A stretch of DNA of 64,000 nucleotides from Rutpela maculata. Lineage: Eukaryota > Arthropoda > Insecta > Coleoptera > Cerambycidae. The notes beneath the pieces were generated by a model. It was given only the letters and a program-made list of their open reading frames with translations, had not been told where the DNA came from and did no database searches. A program made the translations under genes and the position numbers. Where the stretch lies: contig OW386285.2 of assembly GCA_936432065.2 (NCBI GenBank), positions 181,508,088-181,572,087 on the forward strand. The letters run 5' to 3'. The first letter of the stretch is position 1. Every line of letters begins with the position of its first letter. Of this stretch, positions 1 through 9,000 are shown piece after piece.

Positions 1-1
1 C

Positions 2-1277
2 TATCAAACGGATACAACCTTTGTTAAGAAGTCGAATAATTACTACGGATATGGTGGGGGGTCCGCCACGGTGATTGCGGTCAAGGGTTGTCCACAAGGT
101 GGAGTTCTATCGCCCTTGCTGTGGTCAGTGGTGGTGGATGACCTCCTCCATAAGCTGAGTAATTCTAGCTTCAACGTTCAAGGCTACGCCGATGTCCTTG
201 TTATTACTGTAAGAGGCAGACATGAGGTTATGATTTCAAATCTCATGCAAATCGCCTTAAACATAATATCCAAATGGTGCTCGCTAAAATGCCTCAGCGT
301 CAATCCGAGCAAAACAGTTATTGTTCCGTTTACCAAAAGGAGAAAACTAAGTTTAAGAGCTCCTATGCTAAATGGAACAGTGCTGAATTTTTCCAGTGAA
401 GTTAAATATCTTGGAATAATCCTGGATCAAAGACTTACCTGGAACTCACACCTAGAAAGAACACTTACCAAAGCCACTGCGGCTATGTGGACGTGCCGCA
501 GGCTGTTTGGTAAGACTTGGGGTCTAAAACCAAAGATGATCTACTGGTCCTACCTATCGGTTGTGAGACTCATGGTCACCTATTCATCATGTGTGTGGTG
601 GCCAAAAACTGAAGAAAAACTATCACAAGGAAAGTTGCTGAAGTTGGAACGCCTTGCTTGCTTAGGGATTACAGGAGCAATGTGCTCCTGTCCCACAGCA
701 GCTACGGAGGCAATGCTAGACCTGCTTCCTCTACATTTGTATGTAAGGAAGGAGGCAGTACTGAGTGTCTTAAGGCTGCAGCAGGTACTTTCTTTCAAAC
801 CAGGAGACCTGGTTGGTCACCTAACGATTCTAGAAATAATTAAACTGAAATCCGTGATCAAACCCAGTGACTCGATGCCAATTAAGCGGGACTTTGACTG
901 CCCGTTTGATGTGCTAATCGAGAGCCGCCAGACGAGCAAAGTCGAAGTCCTGCAGTTGGAGACGGGGTCGCTCATCTGGTACATAGATGGATCGAACATG
1001 GCTGAAGAGGTTGGCGCGAGCGTAGCGGGGCCTAACTGTAGGCTATCCAAAGCCCTAGGCAAAACCCCATACATCTTCCAAGCAGAAATCTATGCTATAG
1101 ACCTATGTGCCCCGGAATGCATAAATAAAGGATTTCGAAGGGCAAAGATATATATACATATATACTCTCAGACAGCCAGGCAGCGCTAAAAGCTCTCGGG
1201 TCCTACACCTTTGAGTCTAAAATTGCCTGGGAGTGCAGACAATCCCTGAAGCAACTGGCAAAAAACAACAAGGTTAC
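2..1277 (+). pseudogene. non-LTR retrotransposon ORF2 fragment: RT C-terminal half and start of RNase H (part 1 of 2)
   Basis: The frame is open from base 2, so the coding region begins before the window. Visible RT landmarks are the GCPQGGVLSPLLW block and a YADV box where the catalytic YADD is expected, followed by the thumb region (KYLGIILDQRLTWNSH). From about base 970 an RNase H domain starts (LIWYIDGSN, QAEIYAI). The first frame stops at 1189, but RNase H coding (DSQAALKAL) resumes one frame over after a TA-rich frameshift near 1160. It runs to 1277, where a Gypsy element interrupts it. The rest of the domain lies at 21419-21952. An RT followed by RNase H in one ORF fits the I/LOA group of arthropod non-LTR elements; the exact clade is inference. 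The last Asp of YADD reads Val, so this copy is catalytically suspect as well as broken. Confidence 0.85.
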
Positions 1278-1492
1278 TGTGGCGATCAGTTCACTTACTA
1301 GTAAATATAAGATTCAAGGACTTCAAGTAACCAAGGGGAATCAAGAAGCAAAAAGAATAACAATTTTGAAATTAAAAAAATAATAACATGTATTATACAA
1401 AATGTTAATCTAAAACTTTATTTATCTTCGAATATATACATTATTTAACAAAATGAATTATGAATAATTATTATAGATATATTATATTATAA
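1278..1492 (+). repeat. 5' LTR of the nested Gypsy element
   Basis: The sequence from the GCGATCAGTTCACTTACTAG block to TATAGATATATTAT is repeated almost identically at 21202-21396. It begins TGTGG directly after the GTTAC duplication. The last ~20 bp differ from the 3' copy, so the inner boundary is approximate. Confidence 0.75.
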
Positions 1493-1687
1493 ATTAGTGA
1501 CCCCGATTCGAACATTCTGAAAAATCTAGAATTGGATATCACGTGTTTTTATAATTATAAATTGGTGAAGCTGAACCGGAAGGTCTCTATAAACTGGTCT
1601 CTATAAATTGGTGACCCCTTCAAAAAATTCCCGTTCTTGGAAACGTATTCGTTTATATAAGTAGGTAAAGAATGAGAAACGGCATGT
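1493..1687 (+). other. Gypsy leader with candidate primer-binding site
   Basis: The sequence after the LTR contains TAGTGACCCCGATTCG and, 115 bp on, TTGGTGACCCC. Both resemble the GTGACCCC-type primer-binding sites of some insect Gypsy elements. No open reading frame is visible. It ends at the GCATGT hexamer that may be the Polinton target site. Confidence 0.45.
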
Positions 1688-1734
1688 ACCCCCCTCCATG
1701 CCTCCCTGTGTACCCCCCACTCCTCACCCCACCC

Positions 1735-2053
1735 TAAACGGGATTGGTCGATGGGAGGGGATGAGCCACGCCCACCTTAACAGGATTGGTCAATGGGAGG
1801 GGATAAGCCGCGCCCACTTTAACGGGATTGGTCGATGGGAGGGGATAAGCCACGCCCTCCTTAACGAAATTGGTCGATGGGAGGGGATAAGCCGCACCCA
1901 CTTTAACGTGATTGAACGATGGGAGGGGATAGGCCGCACCCACTCTAACGGGATTGGCCGATGGGAGGGGATAATCCGCACCCAATTTAACAAGATTGGC
2001 CAATGTGACGGAATAAGCCACACCCGCCCTAACGGGATTGGTCAATGGGAGGG
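1735..2053 (+). repeat. left terminal array of 42-bp repeats (Polinton TIR)
   Basis: About eight units spaced 42 bp apart (for example at 1741, 1783, 1825). The consensus carries GGATTGGTC, then GATGGGAGGGGATAAGCC, then a CCACGCCCAC-like block. The same unit recurs in inverted orientation at the right end. Because 42 is a multiple of three, spurious repetitive ORFs run through the array on both strands; I do not regard them as genes. Each unit holds an inverted CCAAT pentamer (ATTGG) and GC/CACCC-like boxes. Confidence 0.9.
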
Positions 2054-2140
2054 AGTGAACCTATTGGGATTTAAAAAAATGGAAGATACAATCTCATGCA
2101 TATATCGGTTCATTTCATAATAAACCGTTAATGTGTAAAT

Positions 2141-2840
2141 ATGTCATTTACTTTTGTTCTTAGTGGAGAATCTTCTGTATTAAATTACAATTTCAATCCA
2201 CCAATATATTTAGATGATGAGGTAGATTATGAAATTGGATTGACAAATTTTGATACTTATAATATTATTCCAAATATTGACAACAGCAACAATAAATTTG
2301 AGTGGGGGAAAAATAATGAACATATAATTGAAGTCCCCGAGGGTTGTTATGAAATTGATGACATTATAAAATACATCGTAAACAAAATAAATGAAGAAGA
2401 TGATGAAGCAATTATCAGAATTACCACAGACATTAATACTTCCAAAGTCACTATACGCACAAATAGGAAAATTAATTTTAACGTAAAGGACTCGATAGGT
2501 CCTGTATTAGGTTTTGAGAAAAGAGAGTTAGAAGTTAATGATAATAATACTTGATGAAACTGTAAAAATATCTAAGGTGAATACTATCTGCGTCGATTGC
2601 AACATTGCAGTAGGTTCTTTTTTTAATGGACAACCTGTACATATTATTCATCAGTTCTTTCCAACAGTGCCTGTTGGGTATAAAATAGTGGAATCACCTT
2701 TAAACATTATTTATTTCCCAGTCAGTGTTAAAACTATCAGCAACATCACTGTCAAAATAGTCGACCAAGAAGGGCATCTTGTTAATTTTCAAAAAGAAAC
2801 TTTAACTGTTAGACTTCATCTTAGAAAATCAGTCAAATAA
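2141..2840 (+). pseudogene. Polinton minor capsid (penton-like) protein, one frameshift
   Basis: Two overlapping open segments, 2141-2554 (137 aa) and 2538-2840 (frame +1), together match the usual ~230-aa size of the single-jelly-roll penton protein of Polintons. The first half has the acidic beta-rich start (FTFVLSGESS, LDDEVDYEIGLTNFDTYN) and a GPVLGF block. The second has VNTICVDCNIAVGSF, HQFFPTVPVGYKIVE and an SVKTISNITVKIVDQ strand typical of the family. The break lies at 2535-2555 in a short T/A-rich stretch. The gene is first in the left + cluster, 90 bp inside the terminal array, and directly precedes a 53-codon ORF and the major capsid candidate. The protein would form capsid vertices. 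The family assignment is from recognised sequence style, not a database search. Confidence 0.75.
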
Positions 2841-2845
2841 TAAAA

Positions 2846-3007
2846 ATGGTGCTGATATTTAATTCAACGTCATCCATTTATAGACATCAGCCATACTATA
2901 AAAGAGCGAGGAAGAAGGAAACCAACAGTTTTAAAAAGAATATTGAACGATTAACATTGAAAAACCGTCAGTATTTAGAATCACTTGGACTGGAAGTTTT
3001 AGTATAA
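2846..3007 (+). CDS. small basic protein (53 aa) between the two capsid genes
   Basis: An ATG at 2846 opens 53 codons ending in TAA at 3005-3007. The last base of the stop is the A of the next gene's ATG (TAATG). The product is strongly basic in its middle (YYKRARKKE, FKKNIERLTLKNRQYLESLGLE), with a helix-like, possibly coiled C-terminal half. It lies between the minor and major capsid genes on the same strand. The one-base overlap suggests co-expression or reinitiation on a shared transcript. No function can be read from it. A short basic protein beside capsid genes could be a DNA-condensing or assembly factor; that is inference only. Confidence 0.5.
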   Translation: MVLIFNSTSSIYRHQPYYKRARKKETNSFKKNIERLTLKNRQYLESLGLEVLV

Positions 3008-4227
3008 TGGAGTTACTGAATGTTACTGATCTGCCCTTTAGCGACAACTCAATTTCAGAGTATCAGTTCCATACATATCAACCTAATATATCCGGAACTT
3101 TAGATTACAATGATGAAATAAGAATTCCCATCCAAGATTTAGATGCTTATACTGCACCGTGCAATAGTTATTTATACATTGAAGGAAAACTAATGAAAGA
3201 GGATGGAGCTGAAGCTAAGAAATTGGAGTTTATTAATAATGGTATTGCTTTTTTGTTTCGCGAAATTAGATATGAAATGAATGGAATTGTTATAGACGCA
3301 GTGAGAAATGTTGGATTAGTTTCAACCTTAAAAAATTATATATCATACAATAAAAATGAAAGTATTTCCATGCAAAATGCTGGATGGTTTCCAAAAAATA
3401 AAAAAGGTGACAAAATTATAGCTGATACAAATGGAAATTTCAATGTTTGCATTCCATTAAAATTACTAGTTGGATTTTTTGAAGATTTCCGAAGGATTAT
3501 CATTAATATGAGACAAGAATTAGTATTAATACGTAACAGTAATGATCTAGATAGCATTACAAGTGATGATGATACTGAAAAACCAAAAATTACTATTAGT
3601 AAACTATTTTGGAGGGTGCCACATGTCACTGTTAATATGTCAGAACAACTTAGATTGAATAAGCTGATAAGTCGAAATATAGATTTCCCTATAAAATTTA
3701 GAAGCTGGGAATTAATTGAATATCCATCTCTGCCTCCCTCAAGCAGACATACGTGGCCTGTCAAGACGTCTACTAAGGTAGAAACTCCTAGGCATGTCAT
3801 AATAGCGTTTCAGAAAGACAGGAAAGGAAAAATTACATCTGATATGAGTAAATTCGATGACTGTGGACTAAGAAACATAAGGGTTTTCTTGAATTCCGAA
3901 AGATATCCATATAATGATCTGTACCTAGATTTTAAAAGCAATAAATATGCAACACTTTATGATATGTTTGCAATTTTTCAAGAATCCTATTATCCTCATA
4001 AAATAAATCAGCCTATTCTTAATACAAAAGAATTTAAAGACTATGCAGCAATAACGTATATTGATTGTTCCCGCCAAAAAGAAGCTATACAAACGGGGTC
4101 AGTGGTCATGAGAATAGAGTTTGAGACAGATACTCCCACTACTTCGGATACTACTGCATATTGTCTTATATTACATGAAAAACATTTCAGTTATAATCCT
4201 TTAACTAAAATTGTACATCAACATTGA
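3007..4227 (+). CDS. MCP: Polinton major capsid protein candidate (double jelly-roll), 406 aa, intact
   Basis: This long intact ORF follows the minor capsid gene, the usual neighbourhood of the hexon-like major capsid protein. Its N-terminus (LPFSDNSISEYQFHTYQP) and the blocks LDAYTAPCNSYLYIEGKL, FLFREIRYEMNGIVID and CIPLKLLVGFFEDFRRII are characteristic of the capsid family I recall from arthropod Polintons. It has no signal peptide or membrane segment, and is beta-rich with many aromatic and Asn residues. At 406 aa it is shorter than many Polinton hexons. The start at 3007 is chosen because it is the first ATG and overlaps the upstream stop. Structural prediction would be decisive: two tandem eight-stranded jelly rolls are expected. 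Confidence 0.7.
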   Translation: MELLNVTDLPFSDNSISEYQFHTYQPNISGTLDYNDEIRIPIQDLDAYTAPCNSYLYIEGKLMKEDGAEAKKLEFINNGIAFLFREIRYEMNGIVIDAVRNVGLVSTLKNYISYNKNESISMQNAGWFPKNKKGDKIIADTNGNFNVCIPLKLLVGFFEDFRRIIINMRQELVLIRNSNDLDSITSDDDTEKPKITISKLFWRVPHVTVNMSEQLRLNKLISRNIDFPIKFRSWELIEYPSLPPSSRHTWPVKTSTKVETPRHVIIAFQKDRKGKITSDMSKFDDCGLRNIRVFLNSERYPYNDLYLDFKSNKYATLYDMFAIFQESYYPHKINQPILNTKEFKDYAAITYIDCSRQKEAIQTGSVVMRIEFETDTPTTSDTTAYCLILHEKHFSYNPLTKIVHQH

Positions 4228-4289
4228 ACTGCGCATTACATCTTTTTTCTTTACTGGCATAAACAAAAAATAGTGCGAAGCAAGTTAGT

Positions 4290-4867
4290 ATGCTAATGAG
4301 ATCAGAATATGCACGACTGTTGAAAGAACACAAAGAAACTGAGACTTTTAAAAAAATAGTGGAATTATATTGCATAAAGAAAAAAGTTTTGAAAAAACTA
4401 CAAAATTTAAAAAATATGATGGTGCTTGTGGATATTCAAGGATTTAAAATAGAAAACAATAAATTTATTGTTAAGGAGCTAGCAGGATATGATGGAATGA
4501 AAACGTGTCACTATATGTTTAAACCACCTTATCCATTTGAGATGCTTTCACCGGAATTACAAAAACAAGTTCACTGGTTAACAAAAAATTAAAAATTAAA
4601 TGGGGTGATGGATTTACACCACTGCACTTATTCAGCAAAATTATTCAAAATTTGACTTCGGGGGTTGATTGTGTTTATGTAAAAGGACATGAAAAGGCAG
4701 ACTACATGAGACAATTTATCGCCCAACCTGTTTTAGAACTAGATGAACAACCAACTTTAAGAAAGTCTACCCCAAAATGTTTTTATCACTCAAATAATAA
4801 ATGCATGTGTGCACTTTCTAATGTCTATTATTTGTATGAAAATTTTTATTTCTGTGTTAATAAATAA
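4290..4867 (+). pseudogene. conserved Polinton protein of unknown function (DIQGF...VYVKG type), one frameshift
   Basis: The open segment 4290-4592 (100 aa) ends in an A-rich run. Coding continues one frame over from about 4595 (IKWGDGFTPLHLFSKII) to 4867. The N-terminal part has a basic helix, then VLVDIQGFKIENNKFIVKEL. The C-terminal part has CVYVKGHEKADYMRQF and a Cys/His-rich tail (CFYH...CMCALSNVYYLYENF). I recall proteins of this type in arthropod Polintons, placed after the capsid gene, with no assigned function. The acidic DxQG start and the YVKGxEK block are reminiscent of an exonuclease-like RNase H fold, but that is speculative. The break sits in ACAAAAAATTAAAAATTAAA (4581-4600). 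It may be a real inactivation or A-run slippage. Confidence 0.7.
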
Positions 4868-4959
4868 TACTAAAATGGATTTTTTGTTTTTTATTTTAAT
4901 ACTTGAAGATAATAAAAAATATTACATTGAATACAATTTTTAAATATTATCTAATTAAT

Positions 4960-5295
4960 TCAATTATCCTTGTCTTGAAGATCTACCATGTTTGCAAGAT
5001 CCGGCTTCAAATACGGTTTTATTACTTGTAGAAATTGATGTAAACCCAATGTCATCAGCTCCTGGACAAGGCACTTCTCGCATATTCTTTCTTTTAAAAA
5101 CTTCTGACAAACTCCGTGACCCACTTCGTATGTCTTCGCTAGTTCGTTACATTCATCCTCGGAGTAAAATCTTCCCATCCCATATACTGCCTCATGTTCT
5201 GCATCAAACTGAAGATTTGAGAACTTTTGGCTTAAATGTCTGACACCACTTTCCAAATCAGTAATCTCAACTTCCTTAACGTAACACATCCACAT
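4960..5295 (-). CDS. unknown 111-aa Cys-containing protein
   Basis: Not recognised. The ORF has an ATG start (MWMCYVKEVEITDLE) and is acidic in its first half (AEHEAVYGMGRFYSEDECNEL). The Cys residues cluster near the middle and C-terminal half (CNEL, GVCQKFLKERICEKCLVQEL). It has no signal peptide or membrane segment. It is the first minus-strand gene after the left + cluster and converges on the 4290-4867 gene, 92 bp from that stop. The lack of stops over 111 codons in AT-rich DNA, with mixed residue use, supports coding. It could be a lineage-specific Polinton accessory gene. Confidence 0.5.
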   Translation of the reverse strand: MWMCYVKEVEITDLESGVRHLSQKFSNLQFDAEHEAVYGMGRFYSEDECNELAKTYEVGHGVCQKFLKERICEKCLVQELMTLGLHQFLQVIKPYLKPDLANMVDLQDKDN

Positions 5296-5439
5296 CTTTC
5301 GTTACTATTTTTTTCTTTTCTGGGATATGATGATACGGTCAACTAATCACTTCAATTAATGTTCGTGTTTTATAATGAAAGATCATACCTCCCACTTTAC
5401 TTCAGATACACGTGAAATACCTCACACCTGTTTCACCAC
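5296..5439. other. short intergenic spacer
   Basis: No gene is visible. It leads into the tandem repeat that follows. Confidence 0.4.
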
Positions 5440-5790
5440 ATTTGTGAAGTCAGCAGTTCATTCAACATGCAAAGTTAACAGTTTATTTTACTTACATATC
5501 AGATATTTTATTCAACTTATGTCAGCAGTTCATTCAACTTGCAAAGTTAGCAGTTTTTTTTACTTGCACATCAGATATTTTTATTCAACTTATGTCAGCA
5601 GTTTATTGTACTGACAGTATTAGATAGCTGCAAAGTCAGCAGTTCATTCAACTTGCAAAGTTAGCAGTTTATTTTACTTGCACATCAGATATTTTTATTC
5701 AACTTATGTCAGCAGTTCATTGTACTGACAGTATTAGATAGCTGCAAAGTCAGCAGTTCATTCAACTTGCAAAGATAGCAGCTCGTTATT
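5440..5790 (+). repeat. complex tandem repeat between Polinton genes
   Basis: Alternating blocks are visible. One is CAGCAGTTCATTCAACTTGC then AAAGTTAGCAGTTTATTTTAC. A second holds ACATCAGATATTTTTATTCA. A third is TGTACTGACAGTATTAGATAGCTGCAAAG. Full composite units recur about 120 bp apart, with shorter partial units before them. A related block (GCAGTTTATTCAACTTGCAT) reappears at about 11083-11115. The ORF readings across it reflect repetition, not a gene. Confidence 0.85.
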
Positions 5791-6035
5791 TACTCCACAT
5801 TGTATGTTGTACAATATGTTCCAAAAATAGGAAATATATGTCATTACTTATCTAATGGGATATGTGTAATAGAATATGAAATATAAAACTAAAATAAATC
5901 ATTTATTTGATTAATTTCAGACATTACCTAAATACAGTTATTTGATATACAAACAAAAAAAATTAGTAATGATATAAAAAATAACAGTTTTTATAAATTG
6001 AAATTACAAATAATTTTAACATTAAAACAAAAAAC
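5791..6035. other. AT-rich 3' flank of the polymerase gene
   Basis: No gene is seen. AT-rich DNA downstream of the minus-strand polymerase stop would hold its 3' end. Confidence 0.4.
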
Positions 6036-9000
6036 TTACAATAAATCTAAGTCAAAGTCGATATCATGATTTTCCTGTTCAATAATCGCATTAGCTAATC
6101 TTAAAAGAACCGTTAAATTATGTTCAGCTGTATTATGGTCAGTGTTATCGTATAAATTACGAATAGAGTAATGCCCCCATGCTAGAGTTTTTGTGCTGCT
6201 AGGTATAACATATCGCTTATCATCTTTTGCGGAAAGCGCAACTTTATTTTTCAACTCGGTATATATTGTATGCAGATGTGAAGAGAATACATACATTTTT
6301 CGATATATGAGACCGCCGTCTTCTACTATTTGTTTATAATCAACCAAATGTAATTGATTCTTTATAACACTTTTTGAAACACCCTTGGCTTTCTTTGTGA
6401 CGCTATCGTTTACTTTAACACAGTAAGCTTTTGCCCCGGTACCAAAAAAGCCTTCTATTGGCATACCTGCCTATTCATCCTTCATTTTACCTATGACTGA
6501 TTGCGTTTTCGGAATGTTGTGTACATTTGGAATCGAAAAATTTGATGTGTCGAATAATTCTATATTTTTTTGAATATCGTCATAAACATTATTTGTATAA
6601 ATTTCTAGAATTAAAGAGTCCGTGTCAGTATAACACAGAATAGCTTTGTCATCATATTGCTTCTTTATGAAGTTATAAAAAAAGTTATAAATTATTGTTT
6701 TAGAGATATCCAAAATGGTGAAGCCTATATAGAGCGGTTTGTCGTAAAATATTTTCAATAAGGACATTTGCACCGCTACCAAATTTTCTGAAAATACTGT
6801 ACATGATTTAAAATTGGGTTTTGCAATAAGTCCTTCGGCGCCCACACTACCTATGCTATTTCTCCAATGCGATACTAATTTTACATCAACCCTATTGTCA
6901 ACATTTTCCATTGTCTTCCCAAATATTGAATTTATTAAAAATTTAAAAAGATCTCGTTCAAACGCATTTTTTGAAGAATTTCTAAGTTCAGTATTCAAAT
7001 CGATGTATGTTTTTAACCAAGCAGATTGTGAAAATTCTATGATTCTATATATTTTCCTAAGTATTAACCCATGTTCCAAGCACTGTTTCAAATTTCGATA
7101 ATGGAGAACATATTTATGTTTATCATGCAAATTTAGAATTAATTTTGAATTTTTGGAGCCAGGAGGCACAATGTTTTCAGGGCAAAATGGTAAATCATTA
7201 TGATTATCATGCAAATGTTGCGGATATTCTAAATCCACTTCTAGTACATAACCTTTTGGTGAATCATCACCAAAGATAGTACAATCGAAGTTTTCGATTT
7301 CATAATCATTTAACCATCGAAAATCTCCTGTGGGCAAACATTGACTCATTGAAGAACCGTACATATTGGTGGCGTCTAAATATAATATATATGACGTTGG
7401 TTCTGATGAATTATAAACGGGAATGAATGGATTGTTTGCAATGGCTTTTCTATTGCTGCATTGACTAACACCACCACGTATTCCCTTTCTAAAAAAGTGA
7501 AGCATATCAATGTCAGTTAGAAGTTCCAGCTCAATGCGAGTCTTTCGTAACATGGCATCCCAACTCAAGGATGGTGCAGTTAAATATTGTGCAGGATCTA
7601 ATTTATATGTCTGAAGACATATCTGTCGAAAATTTTCAAAAATATCAGCAAGAAGCAGTACATCTGATATTAAATAAATGTCTGAATATTCACCAAGAGT
7701 TCGACAATTAAATGTATGCCACACATCACAAGCCCGATCATAATCTTCCTGAGAAATTGAGTCACCACTCAAGATATTAAAAAACTCATCCTGTGATGGT
7801 AATTTGCCCTCATCCAATTTTTCCAGCGAATCTACGTAGGAATACGGAAAGACACCTTTACGTCTTAATAAATTGAATTGTTTATCATCGGTATAAAATT
7901 TTCTTACTTCGAGACATTGATGTGTTTCTAGCGTTTGACTTAGTTTATCCAAAGACGCAGGTAAAAAGCGAAAAGAATCGACAAATCTTAATTTTATGAA
8001 AATTTTCTTCGGTTTGTTGTCATTAGATTTATCTACAAGAATTTGTTTGGAAAACGTAATATATTTTTCTTTATTCTGTGCAAGAACTTGAATACTTTCT
8101 CGTTTCAAAGTTAATTTTTTAATAAATAAATGAGAATCGTAATTAGTTAAGTTATGAAAGAATACTGGTATAAATTTAGGTATTTTAAAGTTTAAATTAC
8201 AATGAGAATGAGCAGCTCCTCTGAAATTACCGGTAACGTGGCAATGATCGCGGACCCTTTCATCACCATTCTCAAAAGGTTTATCGCAGATATGACAAAT
8301 TTGACTCTTATTGAAAATATCTTGTTGATTCTGTGATAATGGTTTCATTTCAACTATATTTTTTAAGTGATTTTGATATAATTGTAAGACAAGTTCATCT
8401 AATCTTTTCACAAATACTTCCACAGCATCAACACCTCGATAATATTCAAGTTTGGAAAGATTATCATCAAAACTACACTTTAAGTAGATGCAAAATGAAT
8501 ACGGCTCATGTTGGTACGTTTTAACGGAGAAGGATTTACTATCAGGTGGTTCATTGTAATGAATTGGCTTTAATAAACTTTCAAAATCTGCATATACAAC
8601 GAAAGGAACTGGTAATTGTTTCTCAAAATTAACAAATTTCAGAATATTTCCTGCAATCAATTCCCCACATTTATTGATTTGTGGATCTGTATCGGGTAAA
8701 ATGGTACATAAATGATTACAGCCATTTCTTTCATGAGCATACAATTTCTCAGGAGAATTAAAAAATAGTAGGCAACCGTCACAAATATAATTTCGACCGT
8801 GATGTTTAGATCTTTGGCTAGAGACTAATCGTGATAAGTCTTTAATAAGGGTGTAATGAGTATTACCTTCAACATCAGCAATGAGTAATAAGTTTACATG
8901 TGTATTTTGTTTTTTATTTGTGAAATGTAAGGGGCCTACAATCTCACTGACCATTTTACCATCTTTATATTGATTATTTACCCCGAATACATGTATAGAG

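Noticed and set aside
1698..2120. Repetitive ORF (140 aa) and antisense ORFs over the left 42-bp array
   Set aside because: 42 is a multiple of three, so open frames arise automatically on both strands. The inverted array at 19.1 kb gives the same artefact.
5440..5790. CRISPR-like array
   Set aside because: Repeats are long, variable and contiguous without regular unique spacers, and the DNA is eukaryotic. It is a complex tandem repeat.
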